From positions 147,020 through 211,019 of the forward strand of contig NZ_PIGG01000034.1 in the NCBI RefSeq assembly GCF_002924445.1: a DNA stretch of 64,000 nucleotides, read 5' to 3'. A program made the translations under genes and the position numbers. Positions 20,829-29,478 of this stretch are shown in pieces. This DNA comes from Minwuia thermotolerans. GTDB taxonomy: Bacteria; Pseudomonadota; Alphaproteobacteria; Minwuiales; Minwuiaceae. Positions within the stretch are counted from its first letter, which is position 1. Each line of letters opens with the position of its first letter. The notes beneath the pieces were generated by a model. The model saw nothing but the letters and a program-made list of their open reading frames with translations. It did not search any database and had not been told where the DNA came from.

Positions 20829-22097
20829 TCAACTCCGGCTGATGACCACGGACGCGTTCTGGCCGCCGAAGCCGAAGGAATTGATCTGGGCGACGTCGAA
20901 GTCGAGCTTCTTCGGCTTCCCAATCACCAGCTCGAACTCGGCCGCCGGGTCCGGCTCGTCCGTGTTCGACGTGTGGACGAAGACGCCGTCGGCCATGCCG
21001 CAGAGCAGCTCGATCAGCGCCATCCCGCCCGAGGACGCCCCGGAATGGCCGAAATGGCCTTTCGGCGCGGTCACGGGCAGCGGCGCGGATCGCCCCCGGC
21101 CGTGGACCCGGTTGATCGCCGCGATCTCGGCGGTGTCGCCTTTCGGCGTCGCCGTGGCGTGGGCGGCCAGGCCGCCGACGTCCGAAGGGCTCATGCCGGC
21201 CGATTGAATGGCCTTCTCCATCGCCTTCGCCTCCCACTGCCCGCTCGGGTCGGGGGAGGAGGGATGGAAGCTGTCCGACAGCGAGCCGTAGCCTCGGAAA
21301 TAGCCCAGGATCTTCGCGCCGCGCGCCTTCGCGTGGCTTTCGCGCTCCAGCACGACGATGGACGAGCCCTCGCCGACGACGATGCCCTGGCGCTTGACGT
21401 CGAAGGGCAGCATGACCCGGCGCGGGTCGTCGGAGGCGCCTTCCATGCCGTAGGCGCCGCCGGCGTAGTACATGGCCGGCACGAAGTCCCCGTCGGGCTT
21501 GCCGCCGGCCGCGGAGATGCCGCCCTCGGTGCCGCCGGCGATCACGATGTCGGCCTCGCCGGCGCGGATCAGCCGCGCCGCCGTGCCCATGGCGTCCAGC
21601 GAACTGGCGCAGGCGGTGGTCACCGTCAGGTTGGGCCCGTGCAGGCGGTAGCGCAGCGAGATCTGGCCCGCCGCCATGTTGGCCCAGACCTGCAGCTGGG
21701 TCTTGCGCGGCACGGCCTCCGGCCCCTGGGTATCCAGCATGTACTGTGCCTTCTGGAAGGCGCGGACGCCGCCGCCCGACGTGCCGTGGACCACGCCCAG
21801 CCGTTCGGCGTCGTAGCCGCCATCGTGCAGCCCGGCCTGCTGCATGGCCTGCTGCGCGGCGGCCAGCGCGAACTGCGCGAAGAGGTCGCTGCCGTCGGCG
21901 ATCTTCGCGTCCATCCAGTCCAGCGGATCGAAGTCCGTGACCGTGCCCCAGAACACCTTGCCGCCATCGCGCTCGGGATCGCACCAGGGCGCCAGGGCGA
22001 TGCCGCTGCGGTCGGCGAGCATGCCCTGGTGGAACCTGTCGACCGAACTGCCCAGCGCCGAAACCACGCCCGTTCCGGTAATCGCGATTGCGTCCAT
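20829..22097 (-). CDS. Beta-ketoacyl-ACP synthase-like protein
   Basis: A thiolase-fold condensing enzyme of the KAS I/II type, 422 residues. The Cys-His-His triad is present: C163 in TTACASS, a His in AHATATPKGD near 306 and a His in KGHFGHS near 343. It therefore looks catalytically competent for decarboxylative condensation. It is separate from any fab operon, so it may serve a specialised lipid rather than bulk fatty acid synthesis. Start ATG 22097 gives the normal MDAIAITGTGVVSALG opening. Confidence 0.88.
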   Translation of the reverse strand: MDAIAITGTGVVSALGSSVDRFHQGMLADRSGIALAPWCDPERDGGKVFWGTVTDFDPLDWMDAKIADGSDLFAQFALAAAQQAMQQAGLHDGGYDAERLGVVHGTSGGGVRAFQKAQYMLDTQGPEAVPRKTQLQVWANMAAGQISLRYRLHGPNLTVTTACASSLDAMGTAARLIRAGEADIVIAGGTEGGISAAGGKPDGDFVPAMYYAGGAYGMEGASDDPRRVMLPFDVKRQGIVVGEGSSIVVLERESHAKARGAKILGYFRGYGSLSDSFHPSSPDPSGQWEAKAMEKAIQSAGMSPSDVGGLAAHATATPKGDTAEIAAINRVHGRGRSAPLPVTAPKGHFGHSGASSGGMALIELLCGMADGVFVHTSNTDEPDPAAEFELVIGKPKKLDFDVAQINSFGFGGQNASVVISRS

Positions 22098-22376
22098 GCA
22101 ACTGTCCTCCCCGCGCGCATCATAACGCGAAGCCGGGGCGGCGCGAATGCGCATGTGTCCGGGCGGCGATGCACCGGCCTCGGGCATGACGAAGCTGCGG
22201 CGGTGCTTTCGACCCGGTCAAGTGACTGAACGAACTGGAAAAGCGCGCCGACAGTTTCCTTGCCCGGACGGAACCGTCCAGCGATCCTGCGGCTTTCCGC
22301 GCGCCGGTTCAGCGAATCTTAAAGGTTCCGCCTCCGTAATGTCGGCCACGACAATAAGCTACGGAGGAACCGCCAC

Positions 22377-23555
22377 ATGAATTCGATCCACAAGGTCGTG
22401 AGGGGCGGCGCTGTCGCCGGCGCCCTGGCCGTATTCGCGGCCGGCCTGCCCCTTGCCGCCGCCGCGGAAGACGGCGTCGAAGCCGATCGCGTCGTCTTCG
22501 GCCAGTCGGCCGCCTTCGAGGGCCCGGCCCAGGCGCTCGGCCTCGGCATGCGTCTCGGCATCGAGGCCGCCTTTCACGAGGCGAACGAGGCCGGCGGCGT
22601 GCATGGCCGCCGCTTCGACCTGGTCAGCTATGACGACAGCTACGAGCCGGACAAGGCCATCGCCAACACCAACCGCCTGATCGGCGAGGACAAGGTCTTC
22701 GCCCTGGTCGGCGAGGTGGGCACCCCGACCTCCAAGGCCGCGCAGCCCATCGCCACCGAAAACGCGGTGCCGTTCTTCGGCCCCTTCACCGGCGCCGGCT
22801 TCCTGCGCGCCCCGGAGAACCGCAACGTCATCAACGTCCGCGGCACCTACGACGCCGAGGCGGAGAAGTGGATCGCCTTCCTGACCGCCGAGAAGAAGGC
22901 CAGCCGCATCGCCATCCTCTATCAGGACGACAGCTTCGGCCGTGTCGGCCTGGCCGGTGTGACCAAGGCGCTGGAGCAGCGCGGCATGAAGCTGGTCGCC
23001 GAGGGCACCTACAAGCGCAACACCACGGCGGTGAAGTCGGCGCTGCTGCAGATCCGCAAGGGCGAGCCCGACGCCATCGTCATGGTCGGCGCCTACAAGC
23101 CGATCGCCGAATTCGTCAAGCTGGCGAAGAAGACCCGCATGGACGTCCCGTTCGTGACCATCTCCTTCGTCGGTTCCAGCGCGCTGGCCAAGGAACTCGG
23201 CGATGACGGCCGCGGCGTCTATATCACCCAGGTGGTTCCCTTCCCCTGGAACACCGACATGCCGCTGGTCGCGCGCTATCACCAGGCGCTCAAGGCCCGG
23301 GATCCCGGGGCCGAACCGGGCTTCGTCTCCTTCGAGGGCTACATCGTCGGCCGGCTGCTGGTCGCGGCGATGGAGAAGGCCGGTCCCGAACCGACCCGCG
23401 CGGGCCTGCTCGACGCCGTCTACGCCACCGGAAGCTTCGACCTGGACGGCGTCGCGCTGACCTTCGGCGAAGGCGACAACCAGGGCATGGACGAAATCTT
23501 CATGACCGTGATCGAGAGCGCCTCGAGTTTCACGGCCATCCACACCGGCTCCTGA
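22377..23555 (+). CDS. Periplasmic substrate-binding protein (branched-chain amino-acid type)
   Basis: A type I periplasmic binding protein of the LivJ/LivK-like family, 392 residues, with a signal peptide (residues 1 to about 30, ending AAAA). The usual opening VVFGQSAAFEGPAQALG and the hinge-region GGxTPTS-like GEVGTPTSKAAQPIA are present. No ABC permease or ATPase gene is near; instead a chemoreceptor follows after 70 bases. This suggests a sensory rather than transport role. A start at ATG 22377 follows ggagga. Confidence 0.9.
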   Translation: MNSIHKVVRGGAVAGALAVFAAGLPLAAAAEDGVEADRVVFGQSAAFEGPAQALGLGMRLGIEAAFHEANEAGGVHGRRFDLVSYDDSYEPDKAIANTNRLIGEDKVFALVGEVGTPTSKAAQPIATENAVPFFGPFTGAGFLRAPENRNVINVRGTYDAEAEKWIAFLTAEKKASRIAILYQDDSFGRVGLAGVTKALEQRGMKLVAEGTYKRNTTAVKSALLQIRKGEPDAIVMVGAYKPIAEFVKLAKKTRMDVPFVTISFVGSSALAKELGDDGRGVYITQVVPFPWNTDMPLVARYHQALKARDPGAEPGFVSFEGYIVGRLLVAAMEKAGPEPTRAGLLDAVYATGSFDLDGVALTFGEGDNQGMDEIFMTVIESASSFTAIHTGS

Positions 23556-23573
23556 CCGTGTCCCGCCGCCGGT

Positions 23574-23590
23574 CCCGCCCGCCGGGCGGG
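23574..23590 (+). other. Intercistronic hairpin between binding protein and chemoreceptor
   Basis: A perfect 7-bp GC stem, cccgccc (23574-23580) with gggcggg (23584-23590), lies in the 70-base gap. It may reduce downstream transcription or protect the upstream message, giving more binding protein than receptor. No T-run follows. Confidence 0.4.
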
Positions 23591-23625
23591 GCCGGCCCCG
23601 GGCCCCAGTACGAGGGGATTGAGCG

Positions 23626-26301
23626 ATGAACGCACCCGTTGATCATTCCAGCCTGAGCGAGGCGATGCTGCCCGGCGTCGGCAAGGCCGCCGGCGACGAT
23701 GCGCGCCGCGGCTGGAAACGCATTCTCGGCATCCGGCACATGGGCGTCGGCGGCAAGCTTTACCTCGCCTTCGGCGCCATTGCGCTGATGACCGTGGCCG
23801 CCGGCACGCTGGCGGTGCTCTCCTTCCGGGAGGCCGACGACGCGCTGCAGCGTCTGACCCGCGTGTCCGTGCCGACCATCGTCGAGTCACAGCAACTCGC
23901 CCTGACCGGCGAGCGGATCTCCGCCGCCGCGCCGCGGCTCGCCGGTGTGGCGACGCCCGAAGCGCGCATGGAGGCGCGGGCGTTGCTGGACAGCGAGATG
24001 CAACGCCTCAACGACGGTATCGCCAGCATCGAAGGCATGCGGATCGAGGGCGTGGACCAGGTCCGCACCCTGGCGCAGGATTTCTCCAGTCATCTGCAGA
24101 CACTGGACGACGCGGTCGCCCGCCGCCTGGAACTTGGCGCGCAGAAGCAGGCCGGCGTCTCCCGCGCCGCGGCCATGCACGAAACACTGCTGGGGATTCT
24201 CGAACCGAAGGTGGAGGAAGCGCGCGCGCAACTCGACGTCGCCATCGGCGCGGCGACCGGGCGCAACCGCGAGGGCGTCGCCCATCTGATGGACACCGAG
24301 GTCGCCGCGCTTCACGCCGGCCTGCAGGTCAGCGTCTACGGCAAGGAGATCACCCTGATCTTCGCCGAGGCCGAACTGGTGGTGAAGCCGGAGGAGCTGC
24401 AGCCGCTGCGCGAACGCTACACTGCGGCCGCCCAATCGATGGCCCGCGCCCTGGAGCCCCTGCCCGCCAATGAGGAGAGCGAGGAACTGCGACGGCTTGC
24501 CGGCCTGATCGTCGGCCTGGGTTCCGAAGGCGGCTTCTTCGAGATCCGCAACGACGAACTGAACGCCTGGCGCATGAGCTCCGAGCAGATGGATCAGATC
24601 CGGGCGCGGCGCGAAGCCTTCGATGCCGAACTGGACAGCCTGCTCAAGGAGTTCGGCGCAGCCACGGCCGTCGTGGTCGACAACGCCACCTTCAACCTGC
24701 TGATCGGCGGCGAGAACGTCGCCGACGAGACCGCGGCGACGATTTCGGACCTGGTCGACAATGATGTCGCGCGCATCCGCGGCCTGCTGAACGTGCAGAG
24801 CCACGCCAACCTGATCGGCGGCCTGCTGGCCGCAGCGGCGAACCAGCCGAACGCCGAAGCACTGGCGCCGATCGTCGAGCGCCTGGCCCGGGGCGAGGAA
24901 GACCTGGAAAGCGCCCTGTGGGACGTCTCCATCGACGACACCACGGCGATCGCGCCAGCGATCGAGGACATGCTGTCCATTCTCAAGGGCGCGACCGGCG
25001 TGCCGAAGCTGCGCATCGCGGAACTGGAAGCGGAGGCCGAAGTGGCCCAGGCGCTGGCCGACACCCGCGAATCCTCGGTGCGCATGGCGTCGTCTGTGGC
25101 GGCGATCGTCGATCAGGCGATCCGCTCCGGAGACGGCACCGCCCGCGCCGTCGAGCAGCAGATCGAACGCAACACCCTGGTGCTGGCCATCGTCTCCGCC
25201 ATTGCCGTCGCCGCGGCGGTGCTGATCGGCTGGCTGTTCGTCGGCCGGATCATCGTCCGTAGCCTGAAGGCCCTGGCTGGCGCCATGGGCCGGCTTACGG
25301 AGGGCGAGCTGGAGACGGATATTCCGGCGACGAAGCAGCATGACGAGATCGGCCGCATGGCCCGCGCCGTCGAGGTGTTCAAGCTGAACGCCCGGGAGAT
25401 GCGGCGACTCGAGGCCGAGAAGGTAGAGAATGAACGCCGCGCCACCGAGGAGAAGCGAAAGGCCATGCACGACCTGGCCGACGGCTTCGAATCGGGCGTC
25501 ATCGGTGTGGTCGACAGCGTCGCCGGCGCCGCCGGGGACATGCGTTCGACGGCGCAGGAAATGTCGGGCATGGCGGAATCCGCCAGCGGCCAGGCGCAGG
25601 AAGTGGCCGATGCGGCCCGGGCGACGACCGAGCACGTGCAGTCGGTCTCGGCGGCGGCCGAGCAGCTTGCGGCGGCGGTCAACGAGGTGGGCGAGAAGGT
25701 CAGCCAGGCGGCGAGCGCGGCCGAGCAGGCCGCGGCGCAGACCGAGCGCACCGACGAGACCATGTCGTCGCTGTCGCTGACGGCGGCCGAGATCGGCTCG
25801 ATCGTGGAGCTGATCAGCGACATCGCCGAACAGACCAACCTGCTGGCGCTGAACGCGACCATCGAGGCCAGCCGGGCGGGCGACGCCGGGCGGGGCTTCG
25901 CGGTGGTGGCCACCGAGGTGAAGAACCTGGCCGACCAGACGGCGGAGGCGACGATCGACATCCGCCGCAAGGTCGACAACATCCGCGACGCCTCGAACAA
26001 CTCGGTCGACGCGATCAAGGAGATCAAGACCCGGATCCAGGAGCTGCACACGACCAACACGGTGGTGGCGTCGGCTGTGGAGGAGCAGATCGCCTCGATC
26101 AACGAGATCTCGCGCAGCACCCGCCAGGCGGCGGAGAGCACGCGCTCGGTCTCGGAAGCGATCGAGCAGCTCTCCCAGGCCTCCAGCCAGACCGGCAGCG
26201 CAGCGACGCTGGTGCTGGACCGCTCCGGTTCGCTCAACGCCTCCTCGGGCGAGCTCAAACAGGTGGTCTCGCGTTTTCTGGAGGGCGTCCGCGCCGCCTG
26301 A
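23626..26301 (+). CDS. Methyl-accepting chemotaxis protein with a large helical periplasmic domain
   Basis: An 891-residue chemoreceptor. A membrane helix at about residues 45-65 is followed by a long, all-helical periplasmic domain to about 515, a second membrane helix ([21 protein letters not shown]), a HAMP domain and the MCP signalling domain with the hairpin tip [18 protein letters not shown]. The periplasmic part is much longer than a four-helix bundle and resembles TorS-like helical sensors that read a periplasmic binding protein. The adjacent binding-protein gene supports that. No CheA or CheW genes are in the window. Confidence 0.93.
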   Translation: MNAPVDHSSLSEAMLPGVGKAAGDDARRGWKRILGIRHMGVGGKLYLAFGAIALMTVAAGTLAVLSFREADDALQRLTRVSVPTIVESQQLALTGERISAAAPRLAGVATPEARMEARALLDSEMQRLNDGIASIEGMRIEGVDQVRTLAQDFSSHLQTLDDAVARRLELGAQKQAGVSRAAAMHETLLGILEPKVEEARAQLDVAIGAATGRNREGVAHLMDTEVAALHAGLQVSVYGKEITLIFAEAELVVKPEELQPLRERYTAAAQSMARALEPLPANEESEELRRLAGLIVGLGSEGGFFEIRNDELNAWRMSSEQMDQIRARREAFDAELDSLLKEFGAATAVVVDNATFNLLIGGENVADETAATISDLVDNDVARIRGLLNVQSHANLIGGLLAAAANQPNAEALAPIVERLARGEEDLESALWDVSIDDTTAIAPAIEDMLSILKGATGVPKLRIAELEAEAEVAQALADTRESSVRMASSVAAIVDQAIRSGDGTARAVEQQIERNTLVLAIVSAIAVAAAVLIGWLFVGRIIVRSLKALAGAMGRLTEGELETDIPATKQHDEIGRMARAVEVFKLNAREMRRLEAEKVENERRATEEKRKAMHDLADGFESGVIGVVDSVAGAAGDMRSTAQEMSGMAESASGQAQEVADAARATTEHVQSVSAAAEQLAAAVNEVGEKVSQAASAAEQAAAQTERTDETMSSLSLTAAEIGSIVELISDIAEQTNLLALNATIEASRAGDAGRGFAVVATEVKNLADQTAEATIDIRRKVDNIRDASNNSVDAIKEIKTRIQELHTTNTVVASAVEEQIASINEISRSTRQAAESTRSVSEAIEQLSQASSQTGSAATLVLDRSGSLNASSGELKQVVSRFLEGVRAA

Positions 26302-26337
26302 GCCGCCACTGGCCTTCGCGGGCCGCACCTGTCACCA

Positions 26338-26370
26338 TCGGGGCTTCCTTCAGCCAGAGGGAGGCCCCGA
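26338..26370 (+). promoter_or_regulatory. Hairpin enclosing the ribosome site of the redoxin gene
   Basis: Arms 26338-26348 and 26360-26370 pair over 11 positions, with one G-U wobble, around an 11-base loop. The right arm holds part of the ggagg ribosome site and ends one base before the ATG at 26371. In RNA this would hide the site. It could also work as the terminator of the receptor gene. Confidence 0.5.
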
Positions 26371-26937
26371 ATGGCCTTGACCGAAACCCCTGCAGGTGAA
26401 CTCGGCTGGACGGCAGCGGACTTCAGCCTGCCCGAACCCGGCGGCGAGACCCGCTCGCTCGCCGATCTGAAAGGCGAGAACGGCACCGTCATCGCCTTCA
26501 TCTGCAATCACTGCCCCTATGTGAAGGCGGTGGCCGAGGATCTGGCGGCGGACGCGCGCGAACTGGAACGCGCAGGCGTCGCCACGGTCGGCATCATGCC
26601 CAACGACTACCGCGCCTATCCCGACGACGCGCCGGAGAAGATGGCCGCCTTCGCCGCGCAGCACGGCTTCGACTTCCCCTATCTGATCGACGAGAGCCAG
26701 GAAGTCGCTAAGGCCTATCGCGCCGTCTGCACGCCCGACCTGTTCGGCTTCGACCGCGACCTGAAGCTGGTCTACCGCGGCCGGCTGGCCGAAGGGGGGA
26801 TCACGCCGAAGCCGGGTGCGGTGCGCGATCTGGTCGAGGCCATGAAGGCCGTCGCTGCGGGCGGCGAGGCGCCGGCGGACCAGGTCCCCTCCATGGGCTG
26901 CTCCATCAAGTGGAAACCCGGCAACGCACCGGACTGA
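26371..26937 (+). CDS. Thioredoxin-fold redoxin (AhpC/TSA-like)
   Basis: A 188-residue cytosolic thioredoxin-fold protein with no signal peptide. It has an N-terminal GWTAADFSLPEPGGETRSLADLKGE peroxiredoxin-like opening and the active-site motif C45-N-H-C48 in FICNHCPYVKAV. This CNHCPYV group is annotated as thioredoxin family or redoxin, and its physiological reductant is not known. The gene ends MGCSIKWKPGN, a conserved tail of the group. Stand-alone gene, with a hairpin over its ribosome site. Confidence 0.88.
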   Translation: MALTETPAGELGWTAADFSLPEPGGETRSLADLKGENGTVIAFICNHCPYVKAVAEDLAADARELERAGVATVGIMPNDYRAYPDDAPEKMAAFAAQHGFDFPYLIDESQEVAKAYRAVCTPDLFGFDRDLKLVYRGRLAEGGITPKPGAVRDLVEAMKAVAAGGEAPADQVPSMGCSIKWKPGNAPD

Positions 26938-26951
26938 CGCGTCGTACGGTC

Positions 26952-27031
26952 ACCCCCGCCCCCGTGCGGGGGTCCGGAGCGGCTTCGCCGCAGGTCCGTT
27001 GCATTGCCGGATGCCCGCACAGGGCGGGCAT
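26952..27031. repeat. Paired palindromes, type II (second copy)
   Basis: The first hairpin pairs acccccgc (26952-26959) with gcgggggt (26966-26973). The second pairs atgcccgc (27011-27018) with gcgggcat (27024-27031) and is followed by gac, as at 12380-12411. It occupies most of the gap before arsR. Confidence 0.6.
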
Positions 27032-27101
27032 GACGCGGTCGAGAGCGACACCCGCCGCCCCCGCCCGGTACAGGGGTTCGGAGGGCATTGACGCGCGCCG
27101 A

Positions 27102-27131
27102 ATTATCTATATATCTAGTGATATGGATAAT
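27102..27131. promoter_or_regulatory. ArsR operator overlapping the arsR start codon
   Basis: An imperfect palindrome with 11-base arms (27102-27112 and 27121-27131), matching at 10 of 11 positions, in an AT-rich patch that stands out from GC-rich surroundings. The arsR ATG at 27123 lies inside the right arm. This suits negative autoregulation by the ArsR dimer. Confidence 0.6.
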
Positions 27132-27473
27132 TTGACCGCAGCCGAAGCCTTCGCCGCCCTGGGCCATGAGAGCCGCCTCGCCATCCTGCAGTTCCTGGTG
27201 GAATGCGGGCCGGAGGGGGCCGACGCCTCGACCATGTCGGCGGAGCTCTCCATCCCCTGGACGACGCTGTCGCACCACCTGGACCACCTGAAGCGGACAG
27301 GCCTGGTGCGGGCGGCGCGCGAGGGCCGGCGGCTGGTCCATACCGCGGAGTTCGCCGCCGTCCAGCGGCTTTCGACCTTCCTGCTGCGCAATTGCTGCAG
27401 CCGGCAGACACAGACACCCAGCCAGAGGAGCGAAGACCATGGCCCGACGCCTGCACGTGCACATCGCCGTTGA
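27123..27473 (+). CDS. arsR: ArsR-family metalloregulator
   Basis: A winged-helix repressor of 116 residues with the family HTH (IPWTTLSHHLDHLKRTGLVRAAREGRR). Vicinal cysteines C91 and C92 after the last helix match the C-terminal arsenite-sensing pair of Acidithiobacillus-type ArsR, with C28 also present. It overlaps arsI by 35 bases and is translated with it. No Shine-Dalgarno site precedes the ATG, so translation may be leaderless. Arsenical sensing is inferred from the cysteines and from the arsI neighbour. Confidence 0.85.
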   Translation: MDNLTAAEAFAALGHESRLAILQFLVECGPEGADASTMSAELSIPWTTLSHHLDHLKRTGLVRAAREGRRLVHTAEFAAVQRLSTFLLRNCCSRQTQTPSQRSEDHGPTPARAHRR

Positions 27474-27873
27474 CGACCTGGAGAAGTCCACGGCGTTCTA
27501 TTCCACCCTGTTCGCCGCCGAACCGACCGTCCTGAAGGGCGATTACGCCAAGTGGATGCTGGAGGATCCGGCGGTGAACTTCGCGATTTCGAACCGCGGC
27601 GCCCGCGCCGGGGTCGACCATCTGGGCTTCCAGGTGGACAGCGACGCGGAGGTCGAGACGATCGAGGGCCGCCTGGCGGCCGCCGAGCAGGCCGTCGCGC
27701 CGCAGCGCAATGCCGCATGCTGCTACGCCTATGGCAACAAGTCCTGGTCGACCGACCCGGCCGGCGTCGCCTGGGAGATCTTTCACACGATGAACGAGAT
27801 ACCCGTCTACGGGGCCGACAGCGCCCCCACCGGGGAGATCGCGCCGCAGTCGTCCGGCGCCTGTTGCGGCTGA
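27439..27873 (+). CDS. arsI: ArsI-type C-As lyase (VOC dioxygenase)
   Basis: ArsI removes organic groups from trivalent organoarsenicals such as methylarsenite using Fe(II) and O2. The 144-residue VOC protein has the expected ligands (His near residue 6-8, H61, E113) and the diagnostic vicinal cysteine pair C94-C95 in NAACCYAYGNKSW. The C-terminus adds a second pair in GACCG. The vicinal cysteines separate it from other VOC proteins. It lies in a two-gene operon with arsR; no arsenite pump or methyltransferase is near. Confidence 0.86.
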   Translation: MARRLHVHIAVDDLEKSTAFYSTLFAAEPTVLKGDYAKWMLEDPAVNFAISNRGARAGVDHLGFQVDSDAEVETIEGRLAAAEQAVAPQRNAACCYAYGNKSWSTDPAGVAWEIFHTMNEIPVYGADSAPTGEIAPQSSGACCG

Positions 27874-27898
27874 CGCGGGACCGCGCCAATAATATGGC

Positions 27899-28576
27899 GT
27901 GGAAACGTTTGCCAGAATCCGGGCCCGCGCCGCCGAACGCAAGGGCGGCGCGGCAGCCCTCGAAGCGCTGATGCCGACGATCCGGCCGCCCGAGGAGGTG
28001 GCCGCGATCGCCGACGACCGCTGGCTCGCCGGCATGACGCGGGCGGTGTTCCAGTCGGGCTTTTCCTGGAAGGTCATCGATGCCAAGTGGCCGGGCTTCG
28101 AGGCCTCATTTCACGGCTTCGACCCGGGCCGCGTGGCGATGATGGACGACGACGCCCTCGACGCCCTGACCCGCAACCCGGCGATTGTGCGCAATGCGGC
28201 CAAGATCCAGGCGACGCGGGAGAACGCGGTCTTCGTCATCGGCCTGATCCGGGAGCACGGCTCTGCCGGCGCCTTCTTCGCCGGTCATCCGGCGACCGAC
28301 CAGATTGGCCTGATGGAGGTCCTGAAGAAGCGGGCGAAGCGCCTGTCGGGCAATTCCGGCATGTACTTCCTGCGCCAGATGGGCCGCGACGGCTACGTCC
28401 TCGGCGGCGACGTGGTGAAGGCCCTGATCAGGTGGGGCGCGGTGGAGAAGAACCCGACCTCGAAACGCGACCTCGCCACCACGCAGGCCGCCTTCAATGC
28501 CTGGGCCGACGAATCCGGCCTGCCCATGGCCCATATCAGCCGCACGCTGGCCCTCTCGGTCGGCGAGGAGGACTGA
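27899..28576 (+). CDS. DNA-3-methyladenine glycosylase I family protein (Tag-like)
   Basis: A 225-residue HhH-GPD-type protein of the Tag superfamily. It has the core blocks FQSGFSWKVIDAKWPGFEASFHGFD, IVRNAAKIQATRENA and GNSGMYFLRQMGRDGYV. The N-terminal CxW and zinc-binding residues of E. coli Tag are missing, so this is the divergent alphaproteobacterial subgroup, and 3-methyladenine excision is inferred only from family. The start is GTG 27899. It runs 4 bases before a VWA gene. Confidence 0.75.
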   Translation: METFARIRARAAERKGGAAALEALMPTIRPPEEVAAIADDRWLAGMTRAVFQSGFSWKVIDAKWPGFEASFHGFDPGRVAMMDDDALDALTRNPAIVRNAAKIQATRENAVFVIGLIREHGSAGAFFAGHPATDQIGLMEVLKKRAKRLSGNSGMYFLRQMGRDGYVLGGDVVKALIRWGAVEKNPTSKRDLATTQAAFNAWADESGLPMAHISRTLALSVGEED

Positions 28577-28580
28577 GGCG

Positions 28581-29273
28581 ATGGCGCGGGATCTGGACAG
28601 GCCTTCCGGCCGGGGCGACATCGACGCCTTCCTGGACAAGGTGAAGTCCACCCCGGCGAAATCGACCGGCCGGCGCGGGCGGCTGATCTTCGCCATGGAC
28701 GCCACCGCCAGCCGCCAGCACCAGTGGGACCGGGCGCTGCACATCCAGGCGGAGATGTTCCAGGCGGCCGAGGAACTGGGCGGCCTCGACATCCAGCTCA
28801 TCTTCTACCGCGGCTTCGGCGAGTGCCGGGCCAGCAAGTGGTACTCGGAGCCGGCGGAACTGCGCCGCGCCATGCTGACCGTGCGCTGCCTGGGCGGGCG
28901 CACCCAGATCGGCAAGGTGCTGAGCCGGGCGATGAAGGAAACCAAGGACAAGCCCGTGCAGGCCGTCGTCTTCGTCGGCGATTGCATGGAGGAGGACGCG
29001 GACCACCTCTGCGACCAGGCTGGGCATCTCGGCCTCGTGAACACGCCGCTGTTCATGTTCCACGAGGGCGGCGAGCCGCTGGCGGCGGGGACCTTCCGCC
29101 AGATGGCGAAGCTGTCCGGCGGGGCCTATTGCCGCTTCGACGCCAACAGCGCCGAGGCGCTGAAGGAACTGCTGCGCGCCGTCGCGGTCTACGCCGCCGG
29201 CGGCCGCCGGGCGCTGGCCGACCGTTCCTCGGGCAGCCGCCAGGTCGCGGGCCTGCTGGAACAGCTCAAATAG
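28581..29273 (+). CDS. VWA-like domain protein
   Basis: A 230-residue protein with a von Willebrand A-like core: LIFAMDATASRQ near residue 36 stands at the MIDAS DxSxS position as D-A-T-A-S, followed by a VVFVGD strand near 125 and a VNTPLFMFHEGGE strand. The starting ATG follows ggagg within the previous gene's end. The gene is linked to the Tag-like glycosylase in what looks like an operon. No signal peptide, so it is cytosolic. Function unknown. Confidence 0.78.
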   Translation: MARDLDRPSGRGDIDAFLDKVKSTPAKSTGRRGRLIFAMDATASRQHQWDRALHIQAEMFQAAEELGGLDIQLIFYRGFGECRASKWYSEPAELRRAMLTVRCLGGRTQIGKVLSRAMKETKDKPVQAVVFVGDCMEEDADHLCDQAGHLGLVNTPLFMFHEGGEPLAAGTFRQMAKLSGGAYCRFDANSAEALKELLRAVAVYAAGGRRALADRSSGSRQVAGLLEQLK

Positions 29274-29478
29274 TACTGGCCGGTTTCGCCGCGACACGGT
29301 CGCCGCGGACCCCTTGCGCGAACGGTGCGTCGTACCATGTGGGCGGGTGACGCCGTCGCCGACGACGGGTCCAACAAGACCAACAATCACCGGGCCGGCG
29401 CCGCATGGCGCGGCCCGCCCGGGGCCAAGGCGTCGGCGCACAGGCGACCCAACAAAGACGATAACCAGGAGGAGCGTA

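Noticed and set aside
23887..26328. An 813-codon open frame opposite the chemoreceptor
   Set aside because: Shadow of the chemoreceptor gene; low-complexity Arg/Asp/Gly content and no recognisable domain.
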